NCBI GenBank assembly: GCA_028276125.1
Contig: JAPYWY010000058.1
Span: forward strand, 1-8,451
Reading direction: 5' to 3'
Length of the DNA: 8,451 bases
Source of the DNA: Pseudothermotoga sp.
GTDB taxonomy: Bacteria > Thermotogota > Thermotogae > Thermotogales > DSM-5069
In this document: positions 1 to 6,421 of the stretch, one piece after another
Position numbering within the stretch: the stretch's first letter is position 1
Layout of the letters: each line of letters opens with the position of its first letter
The notes under the pieces: model-generated
What the model saw: only the letters and a program-made list of their open reading frames with translations
Told to the model about the DNA's origin: nothing
The model's database searches: none
Position numbers and translations under genes: made by a program

Positions 1-1469
1 TCTATGAAGATGGAAAGTTCGCGTGGGACGCACTCGAAAAGATCGTGCGGGTTGCGACCAGGTTCTTGGACAACGTCATCGACGTGAACGTGTTCCCCAT
101 AGACAAGATCGAGAGAGCCGTGAAAGAATCCAGAAGGCTTGGTCTGGGTATCATGGGCTTTGCGGACCTGCTGTACCAGATGGAGATGCCATACGACAGC
201 GAAGAGGCACGTCGTTTTGCCAAGAACCTCATGGCGTTCATTTCCTTGCATTCACACGAGGTATCCTCGGATCTTGGTGAGGAAAAAGGAAACTTCCCGC
301 TCTTCTCGCAGAGCAGGTACGTGAGAGAGGAAAACTTCGTGCCGTTCTCAACGGACGTGAGCGATTACGATGACGAAATCAAGGAGCATTTCAGAACGCG
401 GGCCAAGAAACACAAGAGAAACGTTGCGGTTCTCGCCATAGCGCCGACCGGTTCCATTTCGAACATCGCCGACACTTCTTCAGGTCTGGAACCAAACTTT
501 CTCTTGGCTTACGTCAGGTACGTGAACAAGCAGAGCAGCGGTGAACGGGAGCCACTTCTGTACGTGAACGAAGTTCTCAGGAAGAAGATGCCAGCCGAGG
601 ATCTGAAGAGGATCGAGAACGAGTTGATAGAGAAGGGAAGATTGAAAAGTCTCGACGTGGACGAGAGATGGAAACGTATTTTCGTGGTCGCCCTCGATAT
701 AAGCCCCATGGACCATCTCTTGATGCAGGAGGCTTTCCAGTGTTATGTCGACAACAACATTTCCAAGACGATCAACATGCCGAACTCGGTGAGCGTCGAT
801 GACGTTCTGGAGATCTACGTGGAGGCTTTGAAACACAAGATCCGGGGCTTGACAGTTTATCGCGACGGCTCGTTGAGGACCCAGGTCCTCACCACAGCAA
901 AGTCTGCACAGAAGAAGGAAGGAAAGTTGCAGTTCTTCATCGTGGATGAAAAGCACAAGCTGAGACCCAGGCCGAGGAAAGAAACGCTCAGGAGTGTGAC
1001 GAGGAAGTACAGGACCTCTGACGGCACGACCTACATAACGGTTTCTTTCGACGACAACGGCGAGGCGATCGAGATCTTTCTCTCCAACGGGACGGAGACG
1101 GCCGAAGCCATAGGGAGACTCTGTTCCATCGCCTTGCGCGCGGGTGTTTCACCAGACGAGATCATCGAACAACTGACGAAGGTGAAGGGAGAATATGTCA
1201 GAAACGTCGGACTGGAGATCAAGAAGGCGATCGAAGATTTCTCCTCGCTCTGGCCTTCACCCCGTCAGAACGATTCGTGGGACGGAACCACGAAGAGTGC
1301 TGAAGAAATCGAAAGGTTTGTCCAAGCCAACAAGCTCGAATGGCAGGAAGGTTACTACGTCGACTCGAACGGGAACGTGTACTGTCCATCGTGTTTGAGC
1401 AAGAATTCTCTCTTCAAGCAGGAAGGATGTATCGCGTGTAGAAACTGCGGTTGGTCGAAGTGTAGTTAA
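1..1469 (+). CDS. nrdJ: Adenosylcobalamin-dependent (class II) ribonucleoside-diphosphate reductase, C-terminal part
   Basis: This enzyme reduces ribonucleotides to deoxyribonucleotides in the cytoplasm using coenzyme B12 radical chemistry. The reading frame is already open at the left edge (first full codon at 3) and gives 488 residues; Thermotoga NrdJ has a little over 800, so roughly 340 N-terminal residues, probably including the radical-site cysteine region, lie outside. Visible landmarks are the APTGSIS loop (fragment residues 147-153) followed by a GLEPNF segment, the ISKTINMPNSVS and LTVYRDGSL stretches typical of the end of the reductase barrel, then a TSCPD-like domain containing IGRLCSIALRAGVS. 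The extreme C-terminus has six cysteines in a CPSC...CIACRNCGWSKC arrangement (fragment residues 461-487), which looks like a zinc ribbon plus the flexible tail that re-reduces the active site. The GTG at 45 is internal, not a start. The gene ends at a TAA just before a hairpin. Family assignment is very secure; the zinc-binding role is inferred. Confidence 0.95.
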   Translation, partial: YEDGKFAWDALEKIVRVATRFLDNVIDVNVFPIDKIERAVKESRRLGLGIMGFADLLYQMEMPYDSEEARRFAKNLMAFISLHSHEVSSDLGEEKGNFPLFSQSRYVREENFVPFSTDVSDYDDEIKEHFRTRAKKHKRNVAVLAIAPTGSISNIADTSSGLEPNFLLAYVRYVNKQSSGEREPLLYVNEVLRKKMPAEDLKRIENELIEKGRLKSLDVDERWKRIFVVALDISPMDHLLMQEAFQCYVDNNISKTINMPNSVSVDDVLEIYVEALKHKIRGLTVYRDGSLRTQVLTTAKSAQKKEGKLQFFIVDEKHKLRPRPRKETLRSVTRKYRTSDGTTYITVSFDDNGEAIEIFLSNGTETAEAIGRLCSIALRAGVSPDEIIEQLTKVKGEYVRNVGLEIKKAIEDFSSLWPSPRQNDSWDGTTKSAEEIERFVQANKLEWQEGYYVDSNGNVYCPSCLSKNSLFKQEGCIACRNCGWSKCS

Positions 1470-1474
1470 AGACG

Positions 1475-1496
1475 AAGCCGGCCTTTCGGCCGGCTT
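1475..1496. terminator. GC-rich hairpin between convergent genes, probable bidirectional terminator
   Basis: Perfect 9-base stem AAGCCGGCC / GGCCGGCTT with a 4-base TTTC loop, starting 5 bases after the nrdJ stop and ending 18 bases before the stop of the convergent small gene. The T-tract is short on both sides (TTTG on the + strand), so it is not a textbook intrinsic terminator. Its position between two converging stop codons is the main argument that it ends transcription from both sides. Confidence 0.75.
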
Positions 1497-1514
1497 TGTC
1501 CATCTCTCTGAGTA

Positions 1515-1838
1515 TCATTCGTGCTGGTGGTCTTCGGGCTCAACGAGTTTCCTCAACTCTTCATCCTTTTCCAAGAGTTCTTCCCATGCCTTGGATACCC
1601 GTTCGAACTCCTCTTCAGATTGGACCGAATCTATGTAGAGTCCTCCATCTTCCGCTTCCTTAACTTCGAACGGGTAAATGTCACCGAACTGCTCGATCTG
1701 TCCTTCCTCGTCCATCATGATCTCTTCGCAGATCCAATACTTCTTCATCCCATCTTCGATCTCCGCGAGGACGACAAAGTGATGCTCATGACCTTCTTCG
1801 TCCGTCAACACAAAGACGTCGAGATCATCTTGACCCAT
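1515..1838 (-). CDS. Small acidic DUF1292-type protein
   Basis: Encodes 107 residues starting MGQDDLDVFVLTDEEG. The pattern of a short beta-rich N-terminal half (VFVLTDEEGHEHHF, then VVLAEIEDGMKKYWI), a very acidic centre, and a final helix (SEEEFERVSKAWEELLEK) matches the DUF1292 family found in Firmicutes and Thermotogae, usually about 90-110 residues, with no known biochemical function. The protein is strongly acidic and ends in a His/Glu-rich tail (EDHQHE); a second His cluster, GHEHH, is near the N-terminus. I chose the ATG at 1838 because AGGGAG lies 8 bases upstream; the frame extends 25 codons further to 1913, but that part lacks family character. There is no membrane segment or signal peptide, so it is probably cytoplasmic. 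It is convergent with nrdJ and divergent from the transporter operon, so it is probably its own transcription unit. The family call is made from sequence character alone. Confidence 0.8.
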   Translation of the reverse strand: MGQDDLDVFVLTDEEGHEHHFVVLAEIEDGMKKYWICEEIMMDEEGQIEQFGDIYPFEVKEAEDGGLYIDSVQSEEEFERVSKAWEELLEKDEELRKLVEPEDHQHE

Positions 1839-1846
1839 GATACCAA

Positions 1847-1852
1847 CTCCCT
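1847..1852 (-). promoter_or_regulatory. Ribosome binding site deciding the DUF1292 start
   Basis: On the minus strand AGGGAG sits 8 bases before the ATG at 1838. This favours that start over the upstream in-frame candidates at 1877 and 1913. Confidence 0.75.
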
Positions 1853-1872
1853 TCGAGCTGAATGGCGAATAG

Positions 1873-1881
1873 ATCATACCA
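1873..1881 (-). promoter_or_regulatory. Putative extended -10 promoter element of the DUF1292 gene
   Basis: The minus strand reads TGGTATGAT, an extended -10 (TGn followed by TATGAT), about 35 bases before the start codon at 1838. That predicts a leader of roughly 28 bases. No good -35 is visible; TGAGAC at 1897-1902 gives an 18-base spacer but matches poorly, as is acceptable for TGn promoters. An inverted repeat begins just upstream, at 1883. Confidence 0.5.
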
Positions 1882-1882
1882 C

Positions 1883-1898
1883 ACTTTTGGCGAAAAGT
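1883..1898. repeat. Perfect inverted repeat ACTTTT-GGCG-AAAAGT, possible operator
   Basis: Six-base arms separated by 4 bases form a 16-base near-palindrome. It lies in the -35/spacer zone of the putative minus-strand promoter of the DUF1292 gene, the usual place for a repressor or activator site. It does not recur elsewhere in the intergenic region. It is too short and AT-rich in the arms to be a strong terminator. Function is inferred from position and symmetry only. Confidence 0.4.
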
Positions 1899-1989
1899 CT
1901 CAGGACAAAACAAGGTGAAGTTTGAGTTAAGGAAGGACGCACAACGGACTGAAGATCGCAGGGGGTGGTAAAATAGTTTCGAAAAATCT

Positions 1990-2000
1990 GAAATGATTTC
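1990..2000. repeat. Short palindrome GAAAT-G-ATTTC upstream of the operon -10
   Basis: An 11-base perfect dyad ends two bases before the -10 hexamer at 2003, with TTTCGAAA (1977-1984) a little further upstream. Both lie in the -35/spacer zone of the putative operon promoter. Short AT-rich dyads are common by chance, so the support is weak. Confidence 0.3.
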
Positions 2001-2029
2001 GGTATAATCCTCTCCCCATCCATTATACC
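2001..2029. repeat. Inverted repeat GGTATAAT-N13-ATTATACC over the operon promoter, candidate operator
   Basis: Perfect 8-base arms at 2001-2008 and 2022-2029 have centres 21 bases apart, about two helical turns, as expected for a dimeric or tetrameric regulator bound to one face of DNA. The left arm contains the + strand -10 hexamer. The right arm read on the minus strand is TGGTATAAT, an extended -10, so it could instead mark a second, divergent promoter. The operon encodes its own RpiR regulator, which makes it the first candidate to bind here; that link is inferred. Confidence 0.5.
2003..2008 (+). promoter_or_regulatory. Putative -10 element of the transporter operon promoter
   Basis: A perfect TATAAT lies 38 bases before the GTG start at 2046, predicting a leader of about 30 bases. 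No good -35 is seen at 16-18 bases; the nearest candidate is TTCGAA (1978-1983) with a 19-base spacer. A weak -35 together with overlapping symmetry suggests a regulated promoter. Confidence 0.6.
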
Positions 2030-2033
2030 AGTG

Positions 2034-2038
2034 GGAGG
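2034..2038 (+). promoter_or_regulatory. Ribosome binding site deciding the start of the binding-protein gene
   Basis: GGAGG, within a longer GGGAGGTGG run, ends 7 bases before GTG 2046. The upstream in-frame GTG at 2031 overlaps this site and would add five residues, Gly-rich, ahead of the signal peptide, so 2046 is the better start. Confidence 0.8.
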
Positions 2039-2045
2039 TGGAATC

Positions 2046-3023
2046 GTGAGGAAGTTAGTACTCTTGTTGGTGTTTGTCGCGGCCATGCTTCATGCTTACT
2101 CCATCGCATTGCTCATCACGGGTGAAGTGGCTGGCAACGCAATCTACGAGATGATGGTGGCCGGTGCGCGCAGAGCCTCACAAGATTTCGGGTTCGATGT
2201 CAAGATCATCGAAGGCGGTTACAATCCCGCGCGCTGGGTAACCCTTCTCACGAGCCTCGCAGCTTCCAAGAGCTACGATTTGATCGTCACCTTCACCGAA
2301 GGTATGCCGAAGAACGTTGAAAACACCGCTAAAACCTTCCCAAACCAAAAGTTCATTCTCATGGACGCATTGGCACCAGTTCTGCCGAACGTTTATTCGC
2401 TCGCCTTCAAGGATGAAGAGATGGCTTATCTGGCGGGTTACTTCGCCGCACTCGTCACGAAGAGCGACATGCCACGAGCAAACGAACAGCTGAAGATCGG
2501 TATGATTGCAGGTGACGTTTATCCTGCCATGATGGAGAAGATGAAACCGGCATACGAAAAAGGTGCAAAGGATGTCGATCCGAACATTCAAGTGTTCTTC
2601 TCCGTCGTCGGAAGCTGGGCTGATCCGAGCAAAGGTGCCGAGCTGGCCGAAGTTCAGTACGAACAGGGAGTGGACATCATCTTTCTGGTCGCCGGTGGTT
2701 CTGGTATGGGCGCGGTCAGAAAGGCACGGGAGATGGGAAGGTACGTGATAGGAGTCGACTCAAACTACATCGACAAAGATCCTGAAGTCATCCTCGCCTG
2801 CGCTTTGAAACATGCGGATAAAGCCATCTACGAGGTTCTCTCGAGGGCCGTTAAGAACCAGTTGAAGTTCGGAACGAGAGAGGTGTGGGGTGTCAGGGAA
2901 GGAATGATCGGTTTCACCTTCGATGATCCGAACTACATCAAGAACGTACCAGAAGAGATCAAAAGCGAGATGCTCAGAGTTTACGAAAAGCTGAAGGAAG
3001 GTTCTATCCAGCCTCTGCCATGA
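2046..3023 (+). CDS. BMP/PnrA-family ABC transporter solute-binding protein
   Basis: Predicted secreted binding protein of 325 residues that would deliver a small solute to the ABC transporter encoded immediately downstream. Residues 1-17 form a signal peptide (basic start, hydrophobic core, cleavage after LHA). There is no lipobox cysteine, so it should be a soluble periplasmic protein, unlike most BMP-family members, which are lipoproteins. Family marks are DEEMAYLAGYFAAL (123-136), the GSWADPSKGAELA region (189-201), VAGGSGMGA (215-223), GVDSN (236-240), whose Asp contacts ribose in PnrA-type proteins, and ALKHADKAIYE (253-263) with the usual Lys. The first ligand loop, usually with a DxSFNQ-like motif, is instead VAGNAIYEMMVAG (28-40), so purine nucleoside specificity should not be assumed. 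It is the first gene of the operon; its stop overlaps the ATPase start (ATGA). The family is confident; the ligand is unknown. Confidence 0.9.
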   Translation: MRKLVLLLVFVAAMLHAYSIALLITGEVAGNAIYEMMVAGARRASQDFGFDVKIIEGGYNPARWVTLLTSLAASKSYDLIVTFTEGMPKNVENTAKTFPNQKFILMDALAPVLPNVYSLAFKDEEMAYLAGYFAALVTKSDMPRANEQLKIGMIAGDVYPAMMEKMKPAYEKGAKDVDPNIQVFFSVVGSWADPSKGAELAEVQYEQGVDIIFLVAGGSGMGAVRKAREMGRYVIGVDSNYIDKDPEVILACALKHADKAIYEVLSRAVKNQLKFGTREVWGVREGMIGFTFDDPNYIKNVPEEIKSEMLRVYEKLKEGSIQPLP

Positions 3024-4525
3024 GAAGCAAAGTGATCGTGCAACTTCTGAACGTTCAAAAAACGTTCCATCCCTCCGGTGTGAGAGCGCTGAGGGGGGCA
3101 AACTTGTCTCTCGAGGTTGGGAGCATACACGCGCTCCTCGGTGCGAACGGAGCCGGAAAGACCACGTTAGTGCGGATCCTCGCCGGCGAGCTACAACCCG
3201 ACGTTGGGAAAATCTTCGTGGATGGGAAAGTTGTGGATTTCAGAACACCGAAGGACGCGATGCGTCATGGTATAGTGTTGGTGCATCAAAATCTTTCCCT
3301 TGTGGACGAATTGACGGTCTTCGAAAACTTGTTCCTCGGAAGGGAACCTCGTAGACTCTTCTTTCTGGACAAGAAGAAAGCCGAAGACGAGATCGGGAAA
3401 CTCTGCGAAAAACTCTCTTTGGTCGCGCTCAACAAGAGAGTTGCCGATCTGAGCATGGCAGAAAAACAGAAGGTCGAGATAGCACGTGCTTTGATCTTCG
3501 GTGCGCGCGTGTTGTTGCTCGATGAACCCACGGCGTATCTCGGTGGAAGTGAAGAGGAAAGACTGTTCGAGTTACTCGTGTCACTCAAGCGCACGGGATG
3601 TGCCATCTTGTTCATAACACACGACGTGGATCAAGCTTTGAAGATTGCAGACAGAGTGACGGTGTTGAGGGAGGGAGAAACGGTTCTGAGCGAGGAGACT
3701 TCAAAGCTGAACGTTCAACGAGTGATTGAGGCGATGGGCTTTCGCTCTTCGGAACCTTCGAGCGTGTGTGCCCAGGTCGGCGAGGAATTGTTGAGAATCT
3801 CGGACCTCACACTCAAGACTGGGAAGAGGCTCGTTCTGGATCGTGTATCTCTCTCGGTGAGACAAGGCGAAACGGTCGGTCTCTTTGGTCTGGGGAACGA
3901 TGGTCAGTTCGACTTGCTCGAGGTGCTCATTGGTTTGAGGAATCCTTCGTCTGGGCGAATCTTCTTCCAGACGTGTGACATAACGCAACTTTCGATCCGT
4001 GAAAGGAGAAGGCTCGGCATAGCTTACGTACCGAAGGATCGCTTGAAGGAAGCTTTGAATTTGGAAGGTTCGATCTTGGAGAATGCCATAGTGAATGTGT
4101 ACCGAGAAAAACCTTACGCAAAGTTCGGGCTCTTGAATTGGGACCTTCTGAAGCGTTACACTCTCGACATGTTGAAAGATTTCGAGGTGAAGACTGTCTC
4201 GGTCGCACAACCCGTTAGAACACTCTCCGGTGGTAATCTGCAACGGTTGATCTTGGCCAGAGAACTCTTTCAAAGGCCAAAGTTGCTCCTTGCGTGTAGA
4301 CCCACGTCTGGTTTAGACGTTCGAGTGCAAGATTACATAGCTCAGAGGCTGCAGCAGCTGAAATCTTACGGTTGCGCGTTGATAGCCACGAACGATGCTG
4401 AGGAAGCCTTTGGTCTCTGCGACAGGATACTGATCTTTTCCAAGGGCAAGTTGAAGAGAGTGTTGCACACAGAAGGGCTGGCTGAACCTGCCGTACTCTT
4501 TTCCTCGGTTGGAGGTGAAGCGTGA
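3020..4525 (+). CDS. Two-domain ABC transporter ATPase (simple sugar/nucleoside type)
   Basis: Cytoplasmic ATPase of 501 residues with two fused nucleotide-binding domains, the RbsA/YufO architecture that pairs with BMP binding proteins and two BPD_transp_2 permeases. Domain 1 has Walker A GANGAGKTT (41-49), Q-loop Gln90, a divergent signature LSMAEKQ (144-150), Walker B RVLLLDEPTA (163-172) with catalytic Glu169, and His201. Domain 2 has a Walker A without Lys (GLGNDGQ, 290-296), an intact LSGGN signature (402-406), a Walker B ending ACRPTSGLD with no catalytic Glu, and Asn-Asp where the H-loop His would be. One composite ATP site is therefore complete (Walker A1 with LSGGN) and the other degenerate, a known pattern in this family. 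The ATG overlaps the upstream stop by four bases. No good Shine-Dalgarno is at normal distance (GGAAGG is about 17 bases away), so initiation probably depends on coupling; GTG 3032 and 3038 are weaker alternatives. Confidence 0.93.
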   Translation: MRSKVIVQLLNVQKTFHPSGVRALRGANLSLEVGSIHALLGANGAGKTTLVRILAGELQPDVGKIFVDGKVVDFRTPKDAMRHGIVLVHQNLSLVDELTVFENLFLGREPRRLFFLDKKKAEDEIGKLCEKLSLVALNKRVADLSMAEKQKVEIARALIFGARVLLLDEPTAYLGGSEEERLFELLVSLKRTGCAILFITHDVDQALKIADRVTVLREGETVLSEETSKLNVQRVIEAMGFRSSEPSSVCAQVGEELLRISDLTLKTGKRLVLDRVSLSVRQGETVGLFGLGNDGQFDLLEVLIGLRNPSSGRIFFQTCDITQLSIRERRRLGIAYVPKDRLKEALNLEGSILENAIVNVYREKPYAKFGLLNWDLLKRYTLDMLKDFEVKTVSVAQPVRTLSGGNLQRLILARELFQRPKLLLACRPTSGLDVRVQDYIAQRLQQLKSYGCALIATNDAEEAFGLCDRILIFSKGKLKRVLHTEGLAEPAVLFSSVGGEA

Positions 4526-5547
4526 CACATCGCAAGGTTCTCTCTCCGATTTTCACCGTTGTCGTGGCCTTCCTCATATGTGCCGTGATCCTCGGTGCGA
4601 CCTCTCGTCAACCGCGCGAAACTCTGCGTTGGTTCTTCCTCGGTCCTTTCTCCAACCTCTACTATTTTGGCAACATGTTGGCTGCGTCGGTGCCCCTCAT
4701 TTTCACAGGACTCGCCGCCTGCATCGCCTTTTCGGCCGGAGTGTTCAATCTGGGACTCGAGGGTCAGTACTATTTCGGTGCGATAGTTGGAACCATCATC
4801 GCCCTCAGCGTTCCCACATCGAGGCTGTCTTCGACGCTTTTTGTCCTTGTGGTTTCCTTCTCCGTGGGCGGGTTACTGTCTTTGGCTTCGGCCTTGCTCA
4901 AGCTGGAGTTTGGTTTCAGCGAACTCATCAGTTCTTTCATGATCGGACAGATCTTCATCTACGTTGGAGATTTCATGCTCAACGGTCCCTTCAGAGATCC
5001 CGAGGCGGCCTTGGCTGCCACAAGGTATTTGGACGAGGGGATCGGACTGGCAAAGATTTTGCCACCTTCGAACCTTCACGTCGGTTACGTGATCGGCCTA
5101 ACGCTGTGCTTGGTGTTCCACTTCGTACGCAAGCACTCTGTGATGGGATACGAGTTCAAGACGGTGAAAGAGAACCCACGCTTTGCAAAAATTCATGGTA
5201 TAAAGGTTGAGAAGATCTGGTTGCTCGCAATGCTTTTGAGCGGTGGTGTTGCCGCCGTCGGTGGCATGGTTGAGATTCTCGGTGTTTATGGTCGAGCGGT
5301 GAGAGGCTTTTCACACGGTAATGGGTTCAACGGCATAGCAGTTTCTTTGTTGGTCAGAAATGATCCTGCGCTGATCTTTCTTTCGGCATTGTTCTTCGCG
5401 TATCTGGAGAGCGGCGGCGAGATCGCTTCTTTGATGGTCCAAACTCCGCCGGAGATCGTCAGATTGGTTCAGGGCATCGTCTTTTGCTTGGTGACCGCGG
5501 AGTTCCTCTTTCGTCGGAGTGAGCGAGATGCTGACTCAGTTGCTTAG
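4522..5547 (+). CDS. ABC transporter permease, BPD_transp_2 (YufP-like)
   Basis: Integral inner-membrane protein of 341 residues, one half of the translocation channel. Hydrophobic segments lie at about 8-26, 52-74, 82-98, 104-124, 131-151, 185-203, 231-253, 282-298 and 311-330. The motif VFNLGLEGQYYFGA (74-87) is the family hallmark (usually FNIGxEGQ). GYEFKTVKENPRFAKIHGI (209-227) is the EAA-like cytoplasmic loop that docks on the ATPase, and GFNGIAVSLL (268-277) is also typical of YufP-type subunits. GTG at 4522 is chosen because GGAGG (4511-4515) lies 6 bases upstream; it overlaps the ATPase stop by four bases (GTGA). The C-terminus is charged (RRSERDADS) and its coding sequence overlaps the next gene by 20 bases. 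The family is confident; the substrate cannot be read from the permease. Confidence 0.92.
   Translation: MTHRKVLSPIFTVVVAFLICAVILGATSRQPRETLRWFFLGPFSNLYYFGNMLAASVPLIFTGLAACIAFSAGVFNLGLEGQYYFGAIVGTIIALSVPTSRLSSTLFVLVVSFSVGGLLSLASALLKLEFGFSELISSFMIGQIFIYVGDFMLNGPFRDPEAALAATRYLDEGIGLAKILPPSNLHVGYVIGLTLCLVFHFVRKHSVMGYEFKTVKENPRFAKIHGIKVEKIWLLAMLLSGGVAAVGGMVEILGVYGRAVRGFSHGNGFNGIAVSLLVRNDPALIFLSALFFAYLESGGEIASLMVQTPPEIVRLVQGIVFCLVTAEFLFRRSERDADSVA
5516..5519 (+). promoter_or_regulatory. Ribosome binding site deciding the start of the second permease
   Basis: GGAG, inside the end of the first permease gene, lies 8 bases before ATG 5528. The in-frame GTG at 5519 overlaps this site and has only a pyrimidine-rich stretch before it, so ATG 5528 is preferred. 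Confidence 0.65.
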
Positions 5548-6421
5548 ATCATCCATTTCTTCAGCCTTACCGATACTCGTGGCAGCCTTGGGCGCGAGCT
5601 TCACCCAAACGGTCGGAAAGCTGAACATAGCGATCGAGGGAACGATGCTAACCTCGTGCTTTGTTTCGGTTTACGTGGCCGCTCGATCGAACAGTTGGCT
5701 CTTGGGTGTCACGATCGCTATGATCTTGTCTTGTCTTATGTCACTGTTTGTGTGGTTCCTTCACAGGTATTTGAGGGCGGACATCTTCGTCGTTGGGCTC
5801 GGTGTGAACGTTGCCGCTTCGGGTTTGGTCGTTCTCTTGTCTTCAATTCTTTTGGGTTCGAAGGGTACCATCTTCTTCGAAGAGATACCGAAAATCCCAG
5901 TGCTTAGGTTTGAGGCTCTCCAGCGCAATGAGACACTCCGCACGTTGCTGTCCGATTACAGCGTTCTGGAGCTGGTCGCGATGTTTGTTGTGTTCCTTTC
6001 TTGGCTCATCACGAAAACTCCGTTGGGATTGAGGATGAGAGCGGTTGGTAAGAACGAATCCGTGGCGAGACAGCTCGGCTTGAACGTCGATGGGATCAGG
6101 ATTTCATCCTTCGTGTTCTGCGGTCTTCTCTGTGGTCTGGCTGGTTCGATGCTTTCACTGCCCCTCGGTTTGTTCGTTGCAGGAATGACGAACAACAGAG
6201 GATGGCTCGCGTTGGTGGCTGCAGTTCTTGGAGGCGAAAATCCTCTGGGTGTTCTCGGTGTATCACTTACGCTTGGTTTCTCAGTGGCCCTGTCTCATAG
6301 ATTGCAGCTTTTCACGGCTTTGCCAGCCGAAATCGTGCTCTCCATTCCCTTGATCTTGACACTCTGTGTGGTTTTGATCTACAATGTGTTGAAAATTGGA
6401 GAAAAGGGTGGTTCACCGTGA
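5528..6421 (+). CDS. ABC transporter permease, BPD_transp_2 (YufQ-like)
   Basis: Second integral membrane subunit, 297 residues, expected to form the heterodimeric channel with the preceding permease. It is strongly hydrophobic, with segments at about 8-28, 38-53, 57-79, 86-110, 146-162, 192-217, 227-252 and 264-288. KLNIAIEGTML (31-41) is the YufQ counterpart of the LNIGLEG hallmark. GLRMRAVGKNESVARQLGLNV (167-187) is the ATPase-docking loop, and RGWLALVAAVLGG (224-236) is also family-typical. The start at ATG 5528 overlaps the first permease gene by 20 bases; GTG 5519 would add three residues. The stop overlaps the start of the regulator gene by four bases. Length and motif order are normal for the family, with no sign of truncation. 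Confidence 0.92.
   Translation: MLTQLLRSSISSALPILVAALGASFTQTVGKLNIAIEGTMLTSCFVSVYVAARSNSWLLGVTIAMILSCLMSLFVWFLHRYLRADIFVVGLGVNVAASGLVVLLSSILLGSKGTIFFEEIPKIPVLRFEALQRNETLRTLLSDYSVLELVAMFVVFLSWLITKTPLGLRMRAVGKNESVARQLGLNVDGIRISSFVFCGLLCGLAGSMLSLPLGLFVAGMTNNRGWLALVAAVLGGENPLGVLGVSLTLGFSVALSHRLQLFTALPAEIVLSIPLILTLCVVLIYNVLKIGEKGGSP

Larger units (their letters stand above)
1839..2045. other. Divergent intergenic regulatory region
   Basis: This 207-base gap separates the DUF1292 gene (-) from the transporter operon (+). It holds a putative promoter for each direction, the inverted repeats at 1883-1898 and 2001-2029, and small palindromes TTTCGAAA (1977-1984) and GAAATGATTTC (1990-2000) just upstream of the operon -10. 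I see no tRNA, recognisable riboswitch or convincing small gene in it. The purine-rich run near 1959-1968 looks like a ribosome site but has no start codon at a suitable distance. Confidence 0.7.

Noticed and set aside
1521..1925. Open frame of 134 codons on the + strand opposite the DUF1292 gene
   Set aside because: Phe/Leu-rich antisense shadow with no start context; the minus-strand frame has a family match, promoter and ribosome site.
1959..1976. Purine-rich GGGGGTGG run resembling a ribosome site for a small gene
   Set aside because: No ATG, GTG or TTG follows at workable spacing with a meaningful frame; the GTG inside it hits a stop after two codons.
2009..2045. Possible riboswitch or attenuator in the operon leader
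   Set aside because: The predicted leader is only about 30 bases, too short for a known aptamer, and has no terminator hairpin before the start codon.
3701..4273. Open frame of 190 codons on the minus strand within the ATPase gene
   Set aside because: Antisense to the conserved ATPase domains, no family resemblance, no plausible initiation site.
4509..5210. Open frame of 233 codons in another + frame over the first permease
   Set aside because: The translation is Arg/His/Cys-rich low-quality sequence, while the overlapping frame encodes a complete permease with family motifs and a strong ribosome site.
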